A model generated the notes under the pieces. It was not told the origin of the DNA. It saw only the letters and a program-made list of their open reading frames with translations, and did not search any database. Source: Mycolicibacterium doricum (GTDB lineage Bacteria; Actinomycetota; Actinomycetes; Mycobacteriales; Mycobacteriaceae). From it: a DNA stretch of 64,000 nt. The stretch lies in the NCBI RefSeq assembly GCF_010728155.1, contig NZ_AP022605.1:2542001-2606000 (forward strand), in the 5' to 3' direction. Shown here one piece after another: positions 1 through 8,277 of the stretch (position 1 is the first letter of the stretch; every line of letters begins with the position of its first letter). Position numbers and translations under genes: made by a program.

Positions 1-368
1 TCGTGTCCGGACTGGGCTGGTACATCACCAAGCACTCGTTGGGTCTGTGGTCGGCGACCCCACCGCCGACCGGATGGCAGACTCCGGACATGGCCGAAGC
101 GCAATCTGCGATCGACGGCACCTCCCTCACGGTCGCTTCGCCCGCCGACGCATCCGGTCAGGCGACCATAGACGGCTACACCGTCGTGCACGACCGCGAC
201 CAAGGCCCCTCCTGGGTGCCCATTTTCGCGCGCTTGACCGACGGCCGCCGTGTCGCGGCGCGCAGCGACGATGCCGAGGTGGCGGTGGCAATGTCACAAG
301 AGATGTGCGTCGGACACCAAGTCGCCGTGCGGCAGGCGGACGGACACGTCGAATTCGAACTGTCGTGA
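1..368 (+). CDS. Thiolase-like (acetyl-CoA acetyltransferase family) protein, C-terminal part
   Basis: Only the 3' end of this gene is in the window; the reading frame is open from the first base, so the real start lies upstream. The visible ~121 residues begin with SGLGWYITKHSLGLWSATPP, a segment I associate with actinobacterial thiolase-like proteins that carry an extra C-terminal OB-fold-like domain. The following residues (GYTVVHDRDQGP, then a beta-rich stretch) fit such an add-on domain. The thiolase core and its catalytic cysteines are outside the window, so activity cannot be judged. The stop codon overlaps the GTG start of the next gene by 4 bases (GTGA), so the two are translationally coupled. 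It could also be a lipid-transfer or acyltransferase relative; the family call is moderate. Confidence 0.5.
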   Translation, partial: VSGLGWYITKHSLGLWSATPPPTGWQTPDMAEAQSAIDGTSLTVASPADASGQATIDGYTVVHDRDQGPSWVPIFARLTDGRRVAARSDDAEVAVAMSQEMCVGHQVAVRQADGHVEFELS

Positions 369-1462
369 ACGCCGACGCGCTCGTGCTGACCAAGCCGCGC
401 ACCCTTGAACGGCGACATCTTCCGGTGCCGCGCGTCGACGACGAGTCCGGTCTTCTGCGGATCGAGGCGTGCGGGCTCTGCGGAACCGACCACGAGCAGT
501 TCAGCGGACACCTGCCGGCGGGATTCGCCTTCATCCCCGGACACGAGATCATCGGCGTCATCGAGGAAATCGGTGACGCCGCGCGCGAGCGTTGGGGCGT
601 GTCGGTGGGTCAGCGAGTCGCCGTCGAGGTGTTCCGATCGTGTCGGGAGTGCCAGTTGTGCCGCCGCGGCGAATATCGCAGGTGCTCGAGCAACGGCCTC
701 GCCACCATGTTCGGCTTCGTCGATGTGAACATCCCGCCCGGCCTGTGGGGTGGCTACGCAACCCACCTGCATCTCCCGTTCGATTCCATGTTGTTGCCGG
801 TCCCGGACGGACTCGACCCGATTGTGGCGACGTTGTTCAATCCGCTTGGCGCAGGGATCAAATGGGCTGCCATGTTGCCCGAGACCATTCCCGGCGACGT
901 CGTCGCGGTCCTCGGACCAGGGATCCGCGGTGTTTGTGCTGCCGTAGCCGCCAAGGAGGCCGGAGCGGCATTCGTCGCGATGACCGGAGTCGGCCCTCGC
1001 GACCGAACTCGGCTAGCCGCAGCGCACCAGTTCGGCGTGGACCTGACCATCGACGTCACCGAAGACGACCCGGCACAGGCCCTGCACAAGGCGACCGGCC
1101 GGCTCGCAGACGTCGTCGTCGACGTCACCGCGAAGGCGCCAGCCGCGTTCGCGGACGCCATCGCACTCGCGCAGCCCGGCGGACGCGTGGTGGTCGCCGG
1201 CACACGCGGCGGCGGCGGAGCGCCCGGCTTCGAGCCAGACCTGCTCGTATTCAAAGAACTACGCATCCTCGGTTCGTTGGGGGTCGACTACCCCGCCTAC
1301 CAGAGCGCCATCGAGCTGTTGGTCTCGGGGCGTTGGCCTTTCGATGATTTGCACCGCGACATCACCGGTTTCGCGGGCCTGCCCGGGCTGCTCGACCTTT
1401 TGGCCGGCAACGAGCCGGACCGGGTTCCCGCTCTGCACAATGTCTTTGTGCCGATCGCCTGA
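365..1462 (+). CDS. Zinc-dependent alcohol dehydrogenase (MDR superfamily)
   Basis: A 365-residue medium-chain dehydrogenase/reductase. The catalytic zinc ligands are visible near residue 37 (GLCGTDH) and about 60 (GHE). The structural zinc lobe has the four-cysteine pattern CRECQLCRRGEYRRC near residue 95-109. A Rossmann nucleotide-binding segment follows (VVAVLGPGIRGV, around residue 180), with a later GGRVVVAGTRGG turn. The likely reaction is NAD(P)-dependent oxidation of an alcohol or reduction of an aldehyde in the cytoplasm; the substrate cannot be read from sequence. I chose the GTG at 365 because it overlaps the upstream stop by 4 bases; longer in-frame extensions run through the upstream gene and look non-coding. 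Coupling to a thiolase-like protein and an AhpD-like protein suggests a small catabolic operon. Confidence 0.85.
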   Translation: MNADALVLTKPRTLERRHLPVPRVDDESGLLRIEACGLCGTDHEQFSGHLPAGFAFIPGHEIIGVIEEIGDAARERWGVSVGQRVAVEVFRSCRECQLCRRGEYRRCSSNGLATMFGFVDVNIPPGLWGGYATHLHLPFDSMLLPVPDGLDPIVATLFNPLGAGIKWAAMLPETIPGDVVAVLGPGIRGVCAAVAAKEAGAAFVAMTGVGPRDRTRLAAAHQFGVDLTIDVTEDDPAQALHKATGRLADVVVDVTAKAPAAFADAIALAQPGGRVVVAGTRGGGGAPGFEPDLLVFKELRILGSLGVDYPAYQSAIELLVSGRWPFDDLHRDITGFAGLPGLLDLLAGNEPDRVPALHNVFVPIA

Positions 1463-1497
1463 CAGCGCCAACTAGCGCCCAACCGGAAGGATCCACC

Positions 1498-2073
1498 GTG
1501 AGCAGCCGAAGCCGGGTTGACATGCTTGCCCTGACAGATGCCCGCGAGCGCGCCGCTCAATGCGGGATTCCCGACGCCATGGCTGAACTGTCGGTTTTCC
1601 GGATCGCCCTTCATCAGCCCCCTGTGGCCGTCGCATTGCACGGAATGCTGGAGGCATTGCTGTGGAAAGGCGCGCTGGACGCGCGTCTACGGGAGCTGAT
1701 CATCATGCGAATCGGCTGGGTCACAGATTCGGTCTATGAATGGACACAACACTGGCGCGTTGCCCGCCTGCTCGATGTGCCCGAACACGACCTGCTCGCG
1801 GTGCGCGACTGGCAGAACGCCAGCCACTTCGGCGAAGCCGAGCGGGCGGTACTGGCGGCGACAGACGAGACGTTGAATGACGGCACCATCTCGGACGAAA
1901 CCTGGGCTCAGTGTCAGCGGGCATTGCACGGGGACCCGGCCGTCCTCGTCGAACTCGTCGCCGCGATCGGGAACTGGAGGTTGTTCTCTGCGCTGCTGCG
2001 GTCCTTGCACGTGCCGCTAGAAGATGGCCTCGAAGCATGGCCCCCTGACGGAATACGACCTTCCGTGGGCTAA
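1498..2073 (+). CDS. Carboxymuconolactone decarboxylase/AhpD-like protein
   Basis: A 191-residue all-helical protein. The central region (ALDARLRELIIMRIGWVTDSVYEW, residues ~58-82) matches the carboxymuconolactone decarboxylase/AhpD fold, in which a helix carries E...CxxC..H redox residues. Here that segment reads YEWTQHWRVARLL: the Glu and His remain but the CxxC pair is missing. It is therefore unlikely to act as a thiol peroxidase partner and may be a decarboxylase-like or purely structural homologue. It lies 35 bases after the alcohol dehydrogenase on the same strand, with a GGAAGGATC ribosome-binding region just upstream, so it is probably the last gene of that operon. The exact substrate is unknown. 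Confidence 0.7.
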   Translation: MSSRSRVDMLALTDARERAAQCGIPDAMAELSVFRIALHQPPVAVALHGMLEALLWKGALDARLRELIIMRIGWVTDSVYEWTQHWRVARLLDVPEHDLLAVRDWQNASHFGEAERAVLAATDETLNDGTISDETWAQCQRALHGDPAVLVELVAAIGNWRLFSALLRSLHVPLEDGLEAWPPDGIRPSVG

Positions 2074-2085
2074 ACCGGGCTCACC

Positions 2086-2150
2086 GTCTTACCAAGTCCC
2101 GTCTTACCAAGTCTTTCGGCCACTGTCGCGGTCTTTCGGCCACTGTCGCG
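2086..2150. repeat. Two adjacent short tandem duplications (15 bp x2, 20 bp x2)
   Basis: A 15-bp unit starting GTCTTACCAAGTC occurs at 2086-2100 and 2101-2115 with two terminal mismatches. It is followed by a perfect 20-bp unit (GTCTTTCGGCCACTGTCGCG) at 2111-2130 and 2131-2150. They sit in the 400-base gap 2074-2473 between convergent genes. That gap otherwise holds only the repeats at 2201 and 2402 and the hairpin at 2345. No plausible gene is seen there. Confidence 0.85.
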
Positions 2151-2200
2151 CTGCGACAAGAAGGCGAGCGGACGGGGCGGTCGCCCTCACAATTACTTCC

Positions 2201-2238
2201 AAATGCGACAACTACAAATAAATGCGACAACTACAAAT
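2201..2238. repeat. Perfect 19-bp tandem duplication
   Basis: The unit AAATGCGACAACTACAAAT occurs at 2201-2219 and again at 2220-2238 without mismatch. It is AT-rich compared with the surrounding DNA. It is probably a replication-slippage product; no function is evident. Confidence 0.85.
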
Positions 2239-2344
2239 GCGAAAACCCTGGCGGCCCCCGATGCACCGCCCACGCCCCGCCCGCGATCAAGCCCCCGGCC
2301 GCTTCAACGCCGGCCACCCACAGGGGCCGACCTGGACGCAGCGG

Positions 2345-2392
2345 TACCCAAAGACCCGGTGAGGCGTCGTTTCGACACCGGGTCTTTGGGTA
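2345..2392. terminator. Strong perfect hairpin between convergent genes
   Basis: The arms 2345-2361 (TACCCAAAGACCCGGTG) and 2376-2392 are perfect 17-bp inverted repeats around a 14-base loop. It lies between the plus-strand AhpD-like gene (ends 2073) and the minus-strand hydrolase gene (ends 2474). No U-tract follows, but mycobacterial terminators often lack one. A bidirectional terminator is the simplest reading; a protein-binding site or mobile-element scar is possible. Confidence 0.6.
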
Positions 2393-2401
2393 TGGTCACC
2401 G

Positions 2402-2452
2402 CTTGATCCGGCCTAGCACTTGATCCGGCCTAGCACTTGATCCAGCCTAGAA
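2402..2452. repeat. 17-bp unit repeated three times
   Basis: The unit CTTGATCCGGCCTAGCA occurs at 2402-2418 and 2419-2435, with a third copy at 2436-2452 carrying two substitutions. The array ends 21 bases before the stop codon of the minus-strand gene at 2474. It is non-coding. Confidence 0.85.
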
Positions 2453-2473
2453 CGCAACAGGCGCGTGGCCGAT

Positions 2474-3343
2474 CTAGACGTTACTTTCCACTCGTTGGGC
2501 GCCGTCGGCGTCGAAGAGTTCCTTGGTCCAACGGTCGAGGATTTCCGCGCTATCCCAGTCGTCGGGATGGAATCCGGGACGGGTGTAGGAACGGAAGCGC
2601 TGAATTGCTGCCGGGCTGAACAGCGGGTTATGCCGGAAGGCTCGAAGGCTTCGCACCAACCGCACCGGGTTATACGCGGCACGGTCGCCTGCCATAGAGC
2701 GGGTGGTCTGGAGGACCAACTCCAAGAACAAGAGGACTGTGGCGAATCGCATTCCCCTCACTCTGGTGCGTTCGCTTCCACCGATCGCCTGGAATACATC
2801 GAAAGCGACGGCCTTGTGCTCGGATTCTTCCACTGCGTGCCAGAGCAGAATCGGCCGCACCTCGGTGTCGCCGATCAGTGCCTGAGCTTCTTCGCTGGTG
2901 AGAATGATCTCGGCGAACGTCGCCGTGTAGTGCTCAAGGGCGGCCGTCACAGCAAGGTTCATCTCTGGAGAGAATCGAGGCTCAAGTCGGTTGAGCAACT
3001 TCGCGATGTGCCGATCGATCCCCTCGGTCGGATAGCCCATCTCCTGGAGCCGCTGGTTGAGCAGGCTATGCTGATGCCGGTGGGTGGCCTCCTGCGCAAT
3101 GAATCCCTTGACCGCCGCCTTCAGGTCAGGGTCGCTGATCTGGTCCCGGAAGTGGCGGACCGACCGGATGAAGAAATCCTCGCCTTCGGGGAACGTGGCC
3201 GACAAGGTGGAGACAAAGTGGCTCATCACCAAGTCGCCGTCGACGAAGTGCTGTCGTTTGGTCCCAGTAGGCATCTCGAAGCGGACACGTCGAGGCTTCG
3301 GCACGACTCGCGTGGTAGGTCGTGCGGGCAACTCACTGCTCAC
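2474..3343 (-). CDS. Ferritin-like 'metal-dependent hydrolase' family protein (PF10118 type)
   Basis: A 289-residue protein of the family annotated as predicted metal-dependent hydrolase, common in mycobacteria. Visible metal-ligand motifs are FIAQEATHRHQH (around residue 84) and HAVEESEHK (around residue 168), the E..H pattern of di-iron helical-bundle proteins. A hydrophobic segment near residue 205 may touch the membrane. The biochemical reaction is not established for the family. The start is a GTG at 3343. The gene is divergent from the TetR regulator at 3447, with a palindrome between them, so it is the probable target of that regulator. Confidence 0.75.
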   Translation of the reverse strand: MSSELPARPTTRVVPKPRRVRFEMPTGTKRQHFVDGDLVMSHFVSTLSATFPEGEDFFIRSVRHFRDQISDPDLKAAVKGFIAQEATHRHQHSLLNQRLQEMGYPTEGIDRHIAKLLNRLEPRFSPEMNLAVTAALEHYTATFAEIILTSEEAQALIGDTEVRPILLWHAVEESEHKAVAFDVFQAIGGSERTRVRGMRFATVLLFLELVLQTTRSMAGDRAAYNPVRLVRSLRAFRHNPLFSPAAIQRFRSYTRPGFHPDDWDSAEILDRWTKELFDADGAQRVESNV

Positions 3344-3388
3344 TTGTTACTCCCGTCGTCGTGGGTAAGTTGATGATCTGACTCTACC

Positions 3389-3412
3389 GCTTGTCAAAAT
3401 TAAATGGCAAGC
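3389..3412. promoter_or_regulatory. Imperfect palindrome, candidate TetR operator
   Basis: The 24-bp element begins GCTTGTCA and ends TGGCAAGC, matching at 7 of the 8 outer positions of each arm. It lies in the 103-base divergent spacer between the hydrolase gene and the TetR gene. A TTGACA hexamer for the minus strand (plus coordinates 3392-3397) falls inside the left arm, so bound repressor would cover that promoter. Confidence 0.5.
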
Positions 3413-3446
3413 TTGGGTTGTGCGATCGGCGCGGGTGTACAGCGGG

Positions 3447-4067
3447 ATGTCCGCCGAGGCGCGTCACCAGCACCGGCGCAGCCGTCTCATCGATGCCGCT
3501 GTCGAGTTGATCGGCACCCGTGGCGTGTCCGCCGCCACTGTGACAGCCGTTTGCGCCGAGTCGGGTGTCACCTCCCGCTACTTCTATCAGCACTTCTCCG
3601 ATCGCGATGCGCTCCTACGGGCGGTCTACCGGCAGCTCTACGCGGCCTTCCAGGACGTGATAGTGCGAGCTATCCCCGATGCCGGTGCCCCACCCGCGGT
3701 GCTGGCGTACGCGCCGATCCGCGCGTTGGTCAGTATGATCGACAACGACGCTCGGTTGGCTCGGATCTTGTTCGTAGAATCTGCAACCGAGCCGCTGCTC
3801 CGGGAGCTACGCAGTGAACTGATGGCCGGTTTCACCGACCTCGTGTTGCGTGAGGCCAGACTTCATCTCGCCATTGCCGACTCTGCAGTGAGCGTCGCCC
3901 ATCTGGCCTCCACCTTGGGTGTGGGAGGGTTGTTCGAAGTATTTCGCCGCTGGCTCGACGGAGAACTGGAGTTCACAACCGATGAACTCGTTCAGCATTG
4001 CGCAGGCTTCCTCGGCAGCCTCGCCAGCTACGTGCTGCTACAGAACTCAGGCGACGCGGGGCTCTGA
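3447..4067 (+). CDS. TetR family transcriptional regulator
   Basis: A 206-residue regulator with an N-terminal helix-turn-helix: residues ~9-55 contain RLIDAAVELIGTRG, then VTAVCAESGVTSRYFYQHF, the standard TetR DNA-binding pattern. The C-terminal ~145 residues form the variable ligand-binding domain, so the inducer cannot be predicted. The ATG at 3447 is preferred. An in-frame GTG at 3420 would add nine residues but sits almost on the palindrome at 3389-3412. The gene is divergent from the PF10118-type gene and probably controls it and itself. It converges on a second TetR gene ending at 4099. Confidence 0.85.
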   Translation: MSAEARHQHRRSRLIDAAVELIGTRGVSAATVTAVCAESGVTSRYFYQHFSDRDALLRAVYRQLYAAFQDVIVRAIPDAGAPPAVLAYAPIRALVSMIDNDARLARILFVESATEPLLRELRSELMAGFTDLVLREARLHLAIADSAVSVAHLASTLGVGGLFEVFRRWLDGELEFTTDELVQHCAGFLGSLASYVLLQNSGDAGL

Positions 4068-4098
4068 GCCCGGAGCAGCACGGTAATGCTCCGGTCCA

Positions 4099-4743
4099 TC
4101 ATCGAAGGCCGGCGTCGTCCACCAGGTAGCGTTCGGCCAGGGTTTCGGCAAGCCGACTGGCGTGTTCGACGATTTCCTCTTGGATGACGTCGAGGAAACC
4201 TGCATGCCAGGCGGTGATCAACTCGACGAAGCCACCGACCGCAACCAAGGTGTCCATCCGAAGGGCCGCTTCATCGACATCCGGTCTGAGCTGTGGCTTA
4301 CCGGCCGCGACCACAAGGTTGGTGGCCTCCTGCAGTGCGACAGCGCGCCGATGCTGAAGCGGGGAACTGCCCACATGTTGGGCCAGCAAGATCTTCGCCC
4401 TGCCCGGATCTTCTGCGATTCGGTGGACCACCGATGCGATGGTCACGCGAATGGTCTCCATCGGCGGCTGGTCGATGCGTTCTGCGAGGGTCGCGGAAAC
4501 CTCACCGAGCATCTCGTTGCGCACCCCGTCCCATGCGGCAACCAGTAACTCGTCGCGGGTCTCGAAGTCTGCATAGAAGTAACGGTCGTTCAGGCCGGTT
4601 TTGGCGCACACTCCTCTCATCGTCACTGCCGCCCACCCGCTTTCGCTCCAGATTTCGGTCGCGGCATCGATCAACCGCTGGCGGCGCTCCGCCCGGCGTT
4701 CGGCACCGGTACGCCCTCCCCATCTCTTAGCCCTCGCCCGCAC
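4099..4743 (-). CDS. TetR family transcriptional regulator upstream of MmpL gene
   Basis: A 214-residue TetR protein. The helix-turn-helix lies at about residues 20-65 (RLIDAATEIWSESG, then GVCAKTGLNDRYFYADF). The rest is the effector-binding domain. The start is taken as the GTG at 4743 (VRARAKRW). A longer frame to 4821 would translate the 24-bp tandem duplication at 4747-4794 as a duplicated octapeptide, which looks like promoter DNA. It is divergent from the small ORF and MmpL gene on the plus strand. TetR-MmpL pairs are common in mycobacteria, with the regulator repressing the transporter, so that role is inferred here. Confidence 0.82.
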   Translation of the reverse strand: MRARAKRWGGRTGAERRAERRQRLIDAATEIWSESGWAAVTMRGVCAKTGLNDRYFYADFETRDELLVAAWDGVRNEMLGEVSATLAERIDQPPMETIRVTIASVVHRIAEDPGRAKILLAQHVGSSPLQHRRAVALQEATNLVVAAGKPQLRPDVDEAALRMDTLVAVGGFVELITAWHAGFLDVIQEEIVEHASRLAETLAERYLVDDAGLR

Positions 4744-4746
4744 CTG

Positions 4747-4794
4747 TCCATCTTGACAAACCGCGGTAGGTCCATCTTGACAAACCGCGGTAGG
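4747..4794. repeat. 24-bp perfect tandem duplication carrying TTGACA
   Basis: A 24-bp unit is present twice back to back (4747-4770, 4771-4794). Each copy contains TTGACA on the plus strand (4753-4758 and 4777-4782) followed by the palindrome CCGCGG. The second TTGACA is followed 15 bases later by TATCAA (4798-4803), a weak sigma-A-like pairing for the plus strand. The duplication therefore doubles a -35 element, and possibly a regulator site, between the TetR and MmpL genes. Confidence 0.8.
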
Positions 4795-4823
4795 CCGTAT
4801 CAATCTGACGGCATGCGCCAAAA

Positions 4824-4841
4824 TGGTGGCTTATGCCACCA
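4824..4841. promoter_or_regulatory. Short inverted repeat between TetR and MmpL genes
   Basis: TGGTGGC (4824-4830) and GCCACCA (4835-4841) form a perfect 7-bp inverted repeat around TTAT. It overlaps the ATG of the small ORF at 4833. It could be a regulator half-site pair or a small mRNA hairpin. No closer assignment is possible. Confidence 0.35.
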
Positions 4842-5066
4842 ATTGATTTCGGCGATGATGATCGACCAACAGAACGCTCGGATTTCGGGCCTCCGATGAG
4901 GCTCTTGCTGTTGCACACCCTCAACATTCGGCTGAGCCGCGAGCAACTCGGCTACATCGCCAACCATGCCCATGACGAGGCGGTAGACAACGTGTCGATC
5001 GCCCGCTGCATATGTGCGGCGGGCCGACTCCAGGCCGTCACCAATGCACTACGCCCGGTAGCGTAG
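4833..5066 (+). CDS. Hypothetical small ORF (77 aa) ahead of MmpL
   Basis: An open frame of 77 residues on the plus strand, ending 43 bases before the MmpL start. I recognise no domain. The middle (LSREQLGYIANHAHDEAVDNVSIARC) looks like a plausible helical protein segment with two Cys near the C-terminus (CICAAG). There is no convincing ribosome-binding site before the ATG, and its ends overlap two inverted repeats (4824-4841 and 5063-5087). It may instead be a transcribed leader. Treat as uncertain. Confidence 0.35.
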   Translation: MPPIDFGDDDRPTERSDFGPPMRLLLLHTLNIRLSREQLGYIANHAHDEAVDNVSIARCICAAGRLQAVTNALRPVA

Positions 5067-5087
5067 CGATACCGACAGTATCGCTAC
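5063..5087. promoter_or_regulatory. Perfect 10-bp inverted repeat before MmpL, candidate operator
   Basis: GTAGCGATAC (5063-5072) and GTATCGCTAC (5078-5087) are perfect inverted repeats separated by CGACA. The element ends 22 bases before the GTG start of the transporter gene. Its size and symmetry suit a TetR-family dimer; the regulator at 4099-4743 is the obvious candidate. The stop codon of the small ORF lies inside the left arm. Confidence 0.6.
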
Positions 5088-5109
5088 CATCGCCACCAGT
5101 GGAGGTTCG

Positions 5110-8100
5110 GTGACAGACGGCACTGCAGATTCCCCAAGCCATGCCACGGGCCCAGACACGCGCGCCAACAGATCGCCCCACCCGGCGGACACTCGTGAGT
5201 ACAGCGCGCGGCTGGCAGCGCTCGGCAGGTTCACCCTCCGACACAAAGCGCTGGTCATCGGGGTATGGCTAGGCGCGGCGGTGGTCCTCGCGCTGCTGTT
5301 TCCGCAGTTGGAAACCGTGGTGCGACAACAGTCGGTGGAGCTCGTTCCCCGAGATGTGCCGTCATTGCAGACGGTAGACCGCATGAGCGTCGCTTTCGAC
5401 GAAGAAGGCTCGAAAACCCTGCTGTTCGTCGCCATGGAAGATCCGCATGGTCTGACTCCGACTGCGCGGCAGCACTACGGCGAACTCGTGAGCCGGTTGC
5501 AGGCCGAGGGCGACCACGTGCTGCTGGTGCAGGATCTACTGGCCGATCCGGTTACTGAAGCTCAGGCCGTCAGCGCCGACCGCAAAGCCTGGTATCTGCC
5601 CGTCGGTGTCGCCGGCACCCTGGGGGACCCCACAGCCGCCGAATCCGTGAAGACGGTGCGCGATATCGCCGCGGAGGTGTTCGCCGGCTCCACCACGACT
5701 GTGCAAGTGACGGGGCCGCCGGCGACGTTCAGCGACATGATCGCCTCCGCCGAACACGACTTACTGCTGATCTCGATCGCTACCGCGGGCGTGATCGCTC
5801 TGATCCTGCTGATCGTGTACCGGTCGGTGTTCACCGCGCTGTTGCCGCTGCTGGTGATCGGGCTCAGCCTAGCGGTCGGGCGCGGCGTCCTCTCGGCACT
5901 CGGTGAGATGGGCATGCCGGTGTCGCAGTTCACCGTCGCATTCATGACCGCGATCCTGCTCGGCGCCGGAACCGACTACACAGTGTTTCTGATCAGCCGG
6001 TACCACGAACAGCGCCGCGCTCAAGTACCTGCCGATCTGGCCGTTGTCCACGCCACCGCCAGCATCGGGCGGGTCATTCTCGCCTCCGCCGCCACCGTCG
6101 CGCTCGCGTTCATGGCCATGGTATTCGCGCGGCTCAGCGTATTCGGCGCCCTGGGCCCCGCGTGTGCCGTCGCCGTTCTCTTCGGATTTCTCGCCACCGT
6201 CACCCTGCTGCCACCTGTACTGTCGGTAGCCGCCAAACGCGGTATCGGTGAACCGAAACCAGATCGCACCCGCCGCTATTGGAACAGCGTCGCGGTTGCG
6301 GTGGTCCGCCGCCCCGTGCCATTGCTGATCGTCAGCCTGGTCATCCTGCTCGCCCTGTCGGCAGCCGCCGCAACGATCAAAATCAGTTACGACGACCGCA
6401 AGGGGCAACCGGCCACCACCGCGAGCAACCAGGGCTACCAACTGCTGGACCGGCACTTCCGCAAAGACGTCGTCATCACCGAATTCCTCGTGGTCGAAAA
6501 TCCCACCGACATGCGAACCGGAAAGGGACTAGCCGATCTTGACGAGTTGGCTTCCCGCGTGTCCCAGATCCCGGGCGTCACCAAAGTTTCCGGAGTCACC
6601 CGCCCCGCCGGGGAACGCCTCGACCAAGCAGAACTGGCCTGGCAGAACGGCCAGATCGGCGACAAAATGGCCGGCGCGGTCGCCGAGGGCAACTCCCGCA
6701 AGGACGACATCGCCAAACTCACCAACGGCGCCGATCAGCTCGCCGACGGCCTCGCCCAGCTCCACAGCACCGTGCGCACCGCCCTCACGCCACTGGCCGG
6801 AATCCTCACGGAAGCCCAATCCGCGGGGAGTCAGGTGAACCAGTTTCGACCGCTGCTGCAACAGCTGTCCGCCACTGCCCCCGCCGTCGACCAGGCCATC
6901 CAATCAGGCCCAGGATTACGGCCGCTGGCCAACCAAGCCCAAAACGCGATCACCCAGCTGGACCCGCTCGTCGGTGCCCTCAACGCCGCACCATGGTGTG
7001 CCACCATCCCGCAATGCGCTCAAATCCGCGACCAGGTACGGGTCTTGGTCACCCTGCGCGACAGCGGATTCTTCAATCAGATCGCCGACCTCGGGGACCG
7101 CTACGATCCCGCCACCAACTCCACCGTCGCGGGCACCCTCGCCGACGTCCAAAACGCGGTCGCCTCTCTGGACAAGGCTTTCGGAGCCCTCGGGAACCCC
7201 GCCGACATGGAAGCCAATCTCCGCCGGCTGCAGGACGGGATCGGCCAGCTTGCCTCCGGCGCTCAAGCACTCGCCACCGGCGTCCGCACCCTTGCCGACA
7301 GCAACATTGACATGCTGTCCGGCATGAGCCAGATCGCCACCCAACTACAAAACTCCTCACGCGCAGCGGCGGACTCCGACTCCTCGAGCGGTTTCTATCT
7401 GCCCGCAAACACATTCGAGAACCGACAATTCACCGACGTCGCCAAACAGTTTCTCTCACCGGACGGCAAGACAGCACGGTTCATGATCGAAAGCAGCCAC
7501 GACCCTTACAGCGTTGAAGCCATGAACCTGGCCGGCCGCATCACCGACACCGCCAACTCAGCACGACCAAACACTTCACTAGCCGACGCCACCATGTCCG
7601 TCGCCGGCTTCCCCGCCGTGAACGCCGATATCCAACGACTTCTGTGGGCCGACTTCGCACAATTGGCCATCGCCACCATAATGATCGTCGGCATCATCCT
7701 CGTCCTACTGCTGCGCGCGCTGCTGGCACCGCTCTACCTATTGGGCACTGTCGTGCTCAACTACCTCGCCTCACTGGGCATCGGCGTTGTGGTCTTCCAG
7801 TGGGGACTGGGCCAAGAAATCGCCTGGCCGGTACCCCTGCTGGCGTTCATCATTCTCGTCGCCGTCGGCGCCGACTACAACATGCTGCTCGTCTCACGGC
7901 TCCGCGAAGAATCCGGGGCCAACATTCGCGTCGGTGTCCTACGTACCGTCGCAAGCACCGGCGCCGTCATCACCTCAGCGGGTCTGATCTTCGCCGCGAG
8001 CATGTTCGGCCTCATGGTCGGTTCAGTCGCCATCATGATCCAAGCCGGCCTCATCATCGGGTTCGGACTACTGCTCGACACCTTCCTCGTGCGTACCCTC

Positions 8101-8277
8101 ACCGTGCCCGCCATCGCCACACTCCTCCGCGAAGCCAGCTGGTGGCCCACCAAAACAACACGGGCACCGCACACTGACACCGCACAGAAGCATGGGCGAC
8201 GCGCCCCACGCACAGACCCGGGATCGGTGGGAAGCGAACAGTCGCACCGCCTGGCGCTACAGGCCGACCAACGCTGA
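5110..8277 (+). CDS. MmpL family RND transporter
   Basis: A 1055-residue MmpL/RND inner-membrane transporter, slightly longer than the usual ~950-1000. The first membrane helix is at about residues 48-66. A first cluster of membrane helices follows residues 210-380, with LGAGTDYTVFLISRYHEQRR carrying the conserved Asp-Tyr proton-relay pair. The second cluster (residues ~850-1010) repeats it as VGADYNMLLVSRLREE. The large second periplasmic domain has a helical, Gln/Ala-rich part and two cysteines (PWCATIPQC, about residue 625). MmpL proteins export lipids or siderophores; the cargo cannot be told here, and no mmpS partner or lipid-synthesis genes are adjacent. The GTG start has a good ribosome-binding site (GGAGGT at 5101). 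The C-terminal tail overlaps a rhodanese remnant on the other strand. Confidence 0.9.
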   Translation: MTDGTADSPSHATGPDTRANRSPHPADTREYSARLAALGRFTLRHKALVIGVWLGAAVVLALLFPQLETVVRQQSVELVPRDVPSLQTVDRMSVAFDEEGSKTLLFVAMEDPHGLTPTARQHYGELVSRLQAEGDHVLLVQDLLADPVTEAQAVSADRKAWYLPVGVAGTLGDPTAAESVKTVRDIAAEVFAGSTTTVQVTGPPATFSDMIASAEHDLLLISIATAGVIALILLIVYRSVFTALLPLLVIGLSLAVGRGVLSALGEMGMPVSQFTVAFMTAILLGAGTDYTVFLISRYHEQRRAQVPADLAVVHATASIGRVILASAATVALAFMAMVFARLSVFGALGPACAVAVLFGFLATVTLLPPVLSVAAKRGIGEPKPDRTRRYWNSVAVAVVRRPVPLLIVSLVILLALSAAAATIKISYDDRKGQPATTASNQGYQLLDRHFRKDVVITEFLVVENPTDMRTGKGLADLDELASRVSQIPGVTKVSGVTRPAGERLDQAELAWQNGQIGDKMAGAVAEGNSRKDDIAKLTNGADQLADGLAQLHSTVRTALTPLAGILTEAQSAGSQVNQFRPLLQQLSATAPAVDQAIQSGPGLRPLANQAQNAITQLDPLVGALNAAPWCATIPQCAQIRDQVRVLVTLRDSGFFNQIADLGDRYDPATNSTVAGTLADVQNAVASLDKAFGALGNPADMEANLRRLQDGIGQLASGAQALATGVRTLADSNIDMLSGMSQIATQLQNSSRAAADSDSSSGFYLPANTFENRQFTDVAKQFLSPDGKTARFMIESSHDPYSVEAMNLAGRITDTANSARPNTSLADATMSVAGFPAVNADIQRLLWADFAQLAIATIMIVGIILVLLLRALLAPLYLLGTVVLNYLASLGIGVVVFQWGLGQEIAWPVPLLAFIILVAVGADYNMLLVSRLREESGANIRVGVLRTVASTGAVITSAGLIFAASMFGLMVGSVAIMIQAGLIIGFGLLLDTFLVRTLTVPAIATLLREASWWPTKTTRAPHTDTAQKHGRRAPRTDPGSVGSEQSHRLALQADQR

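Noticed and set aside
2024..2406. Two short plus-strand frames in the gap after the AhpD-like gene
   Set aside because: They cross the tandem duplications and the 17-bp hairpin and have no recognisable protein character.
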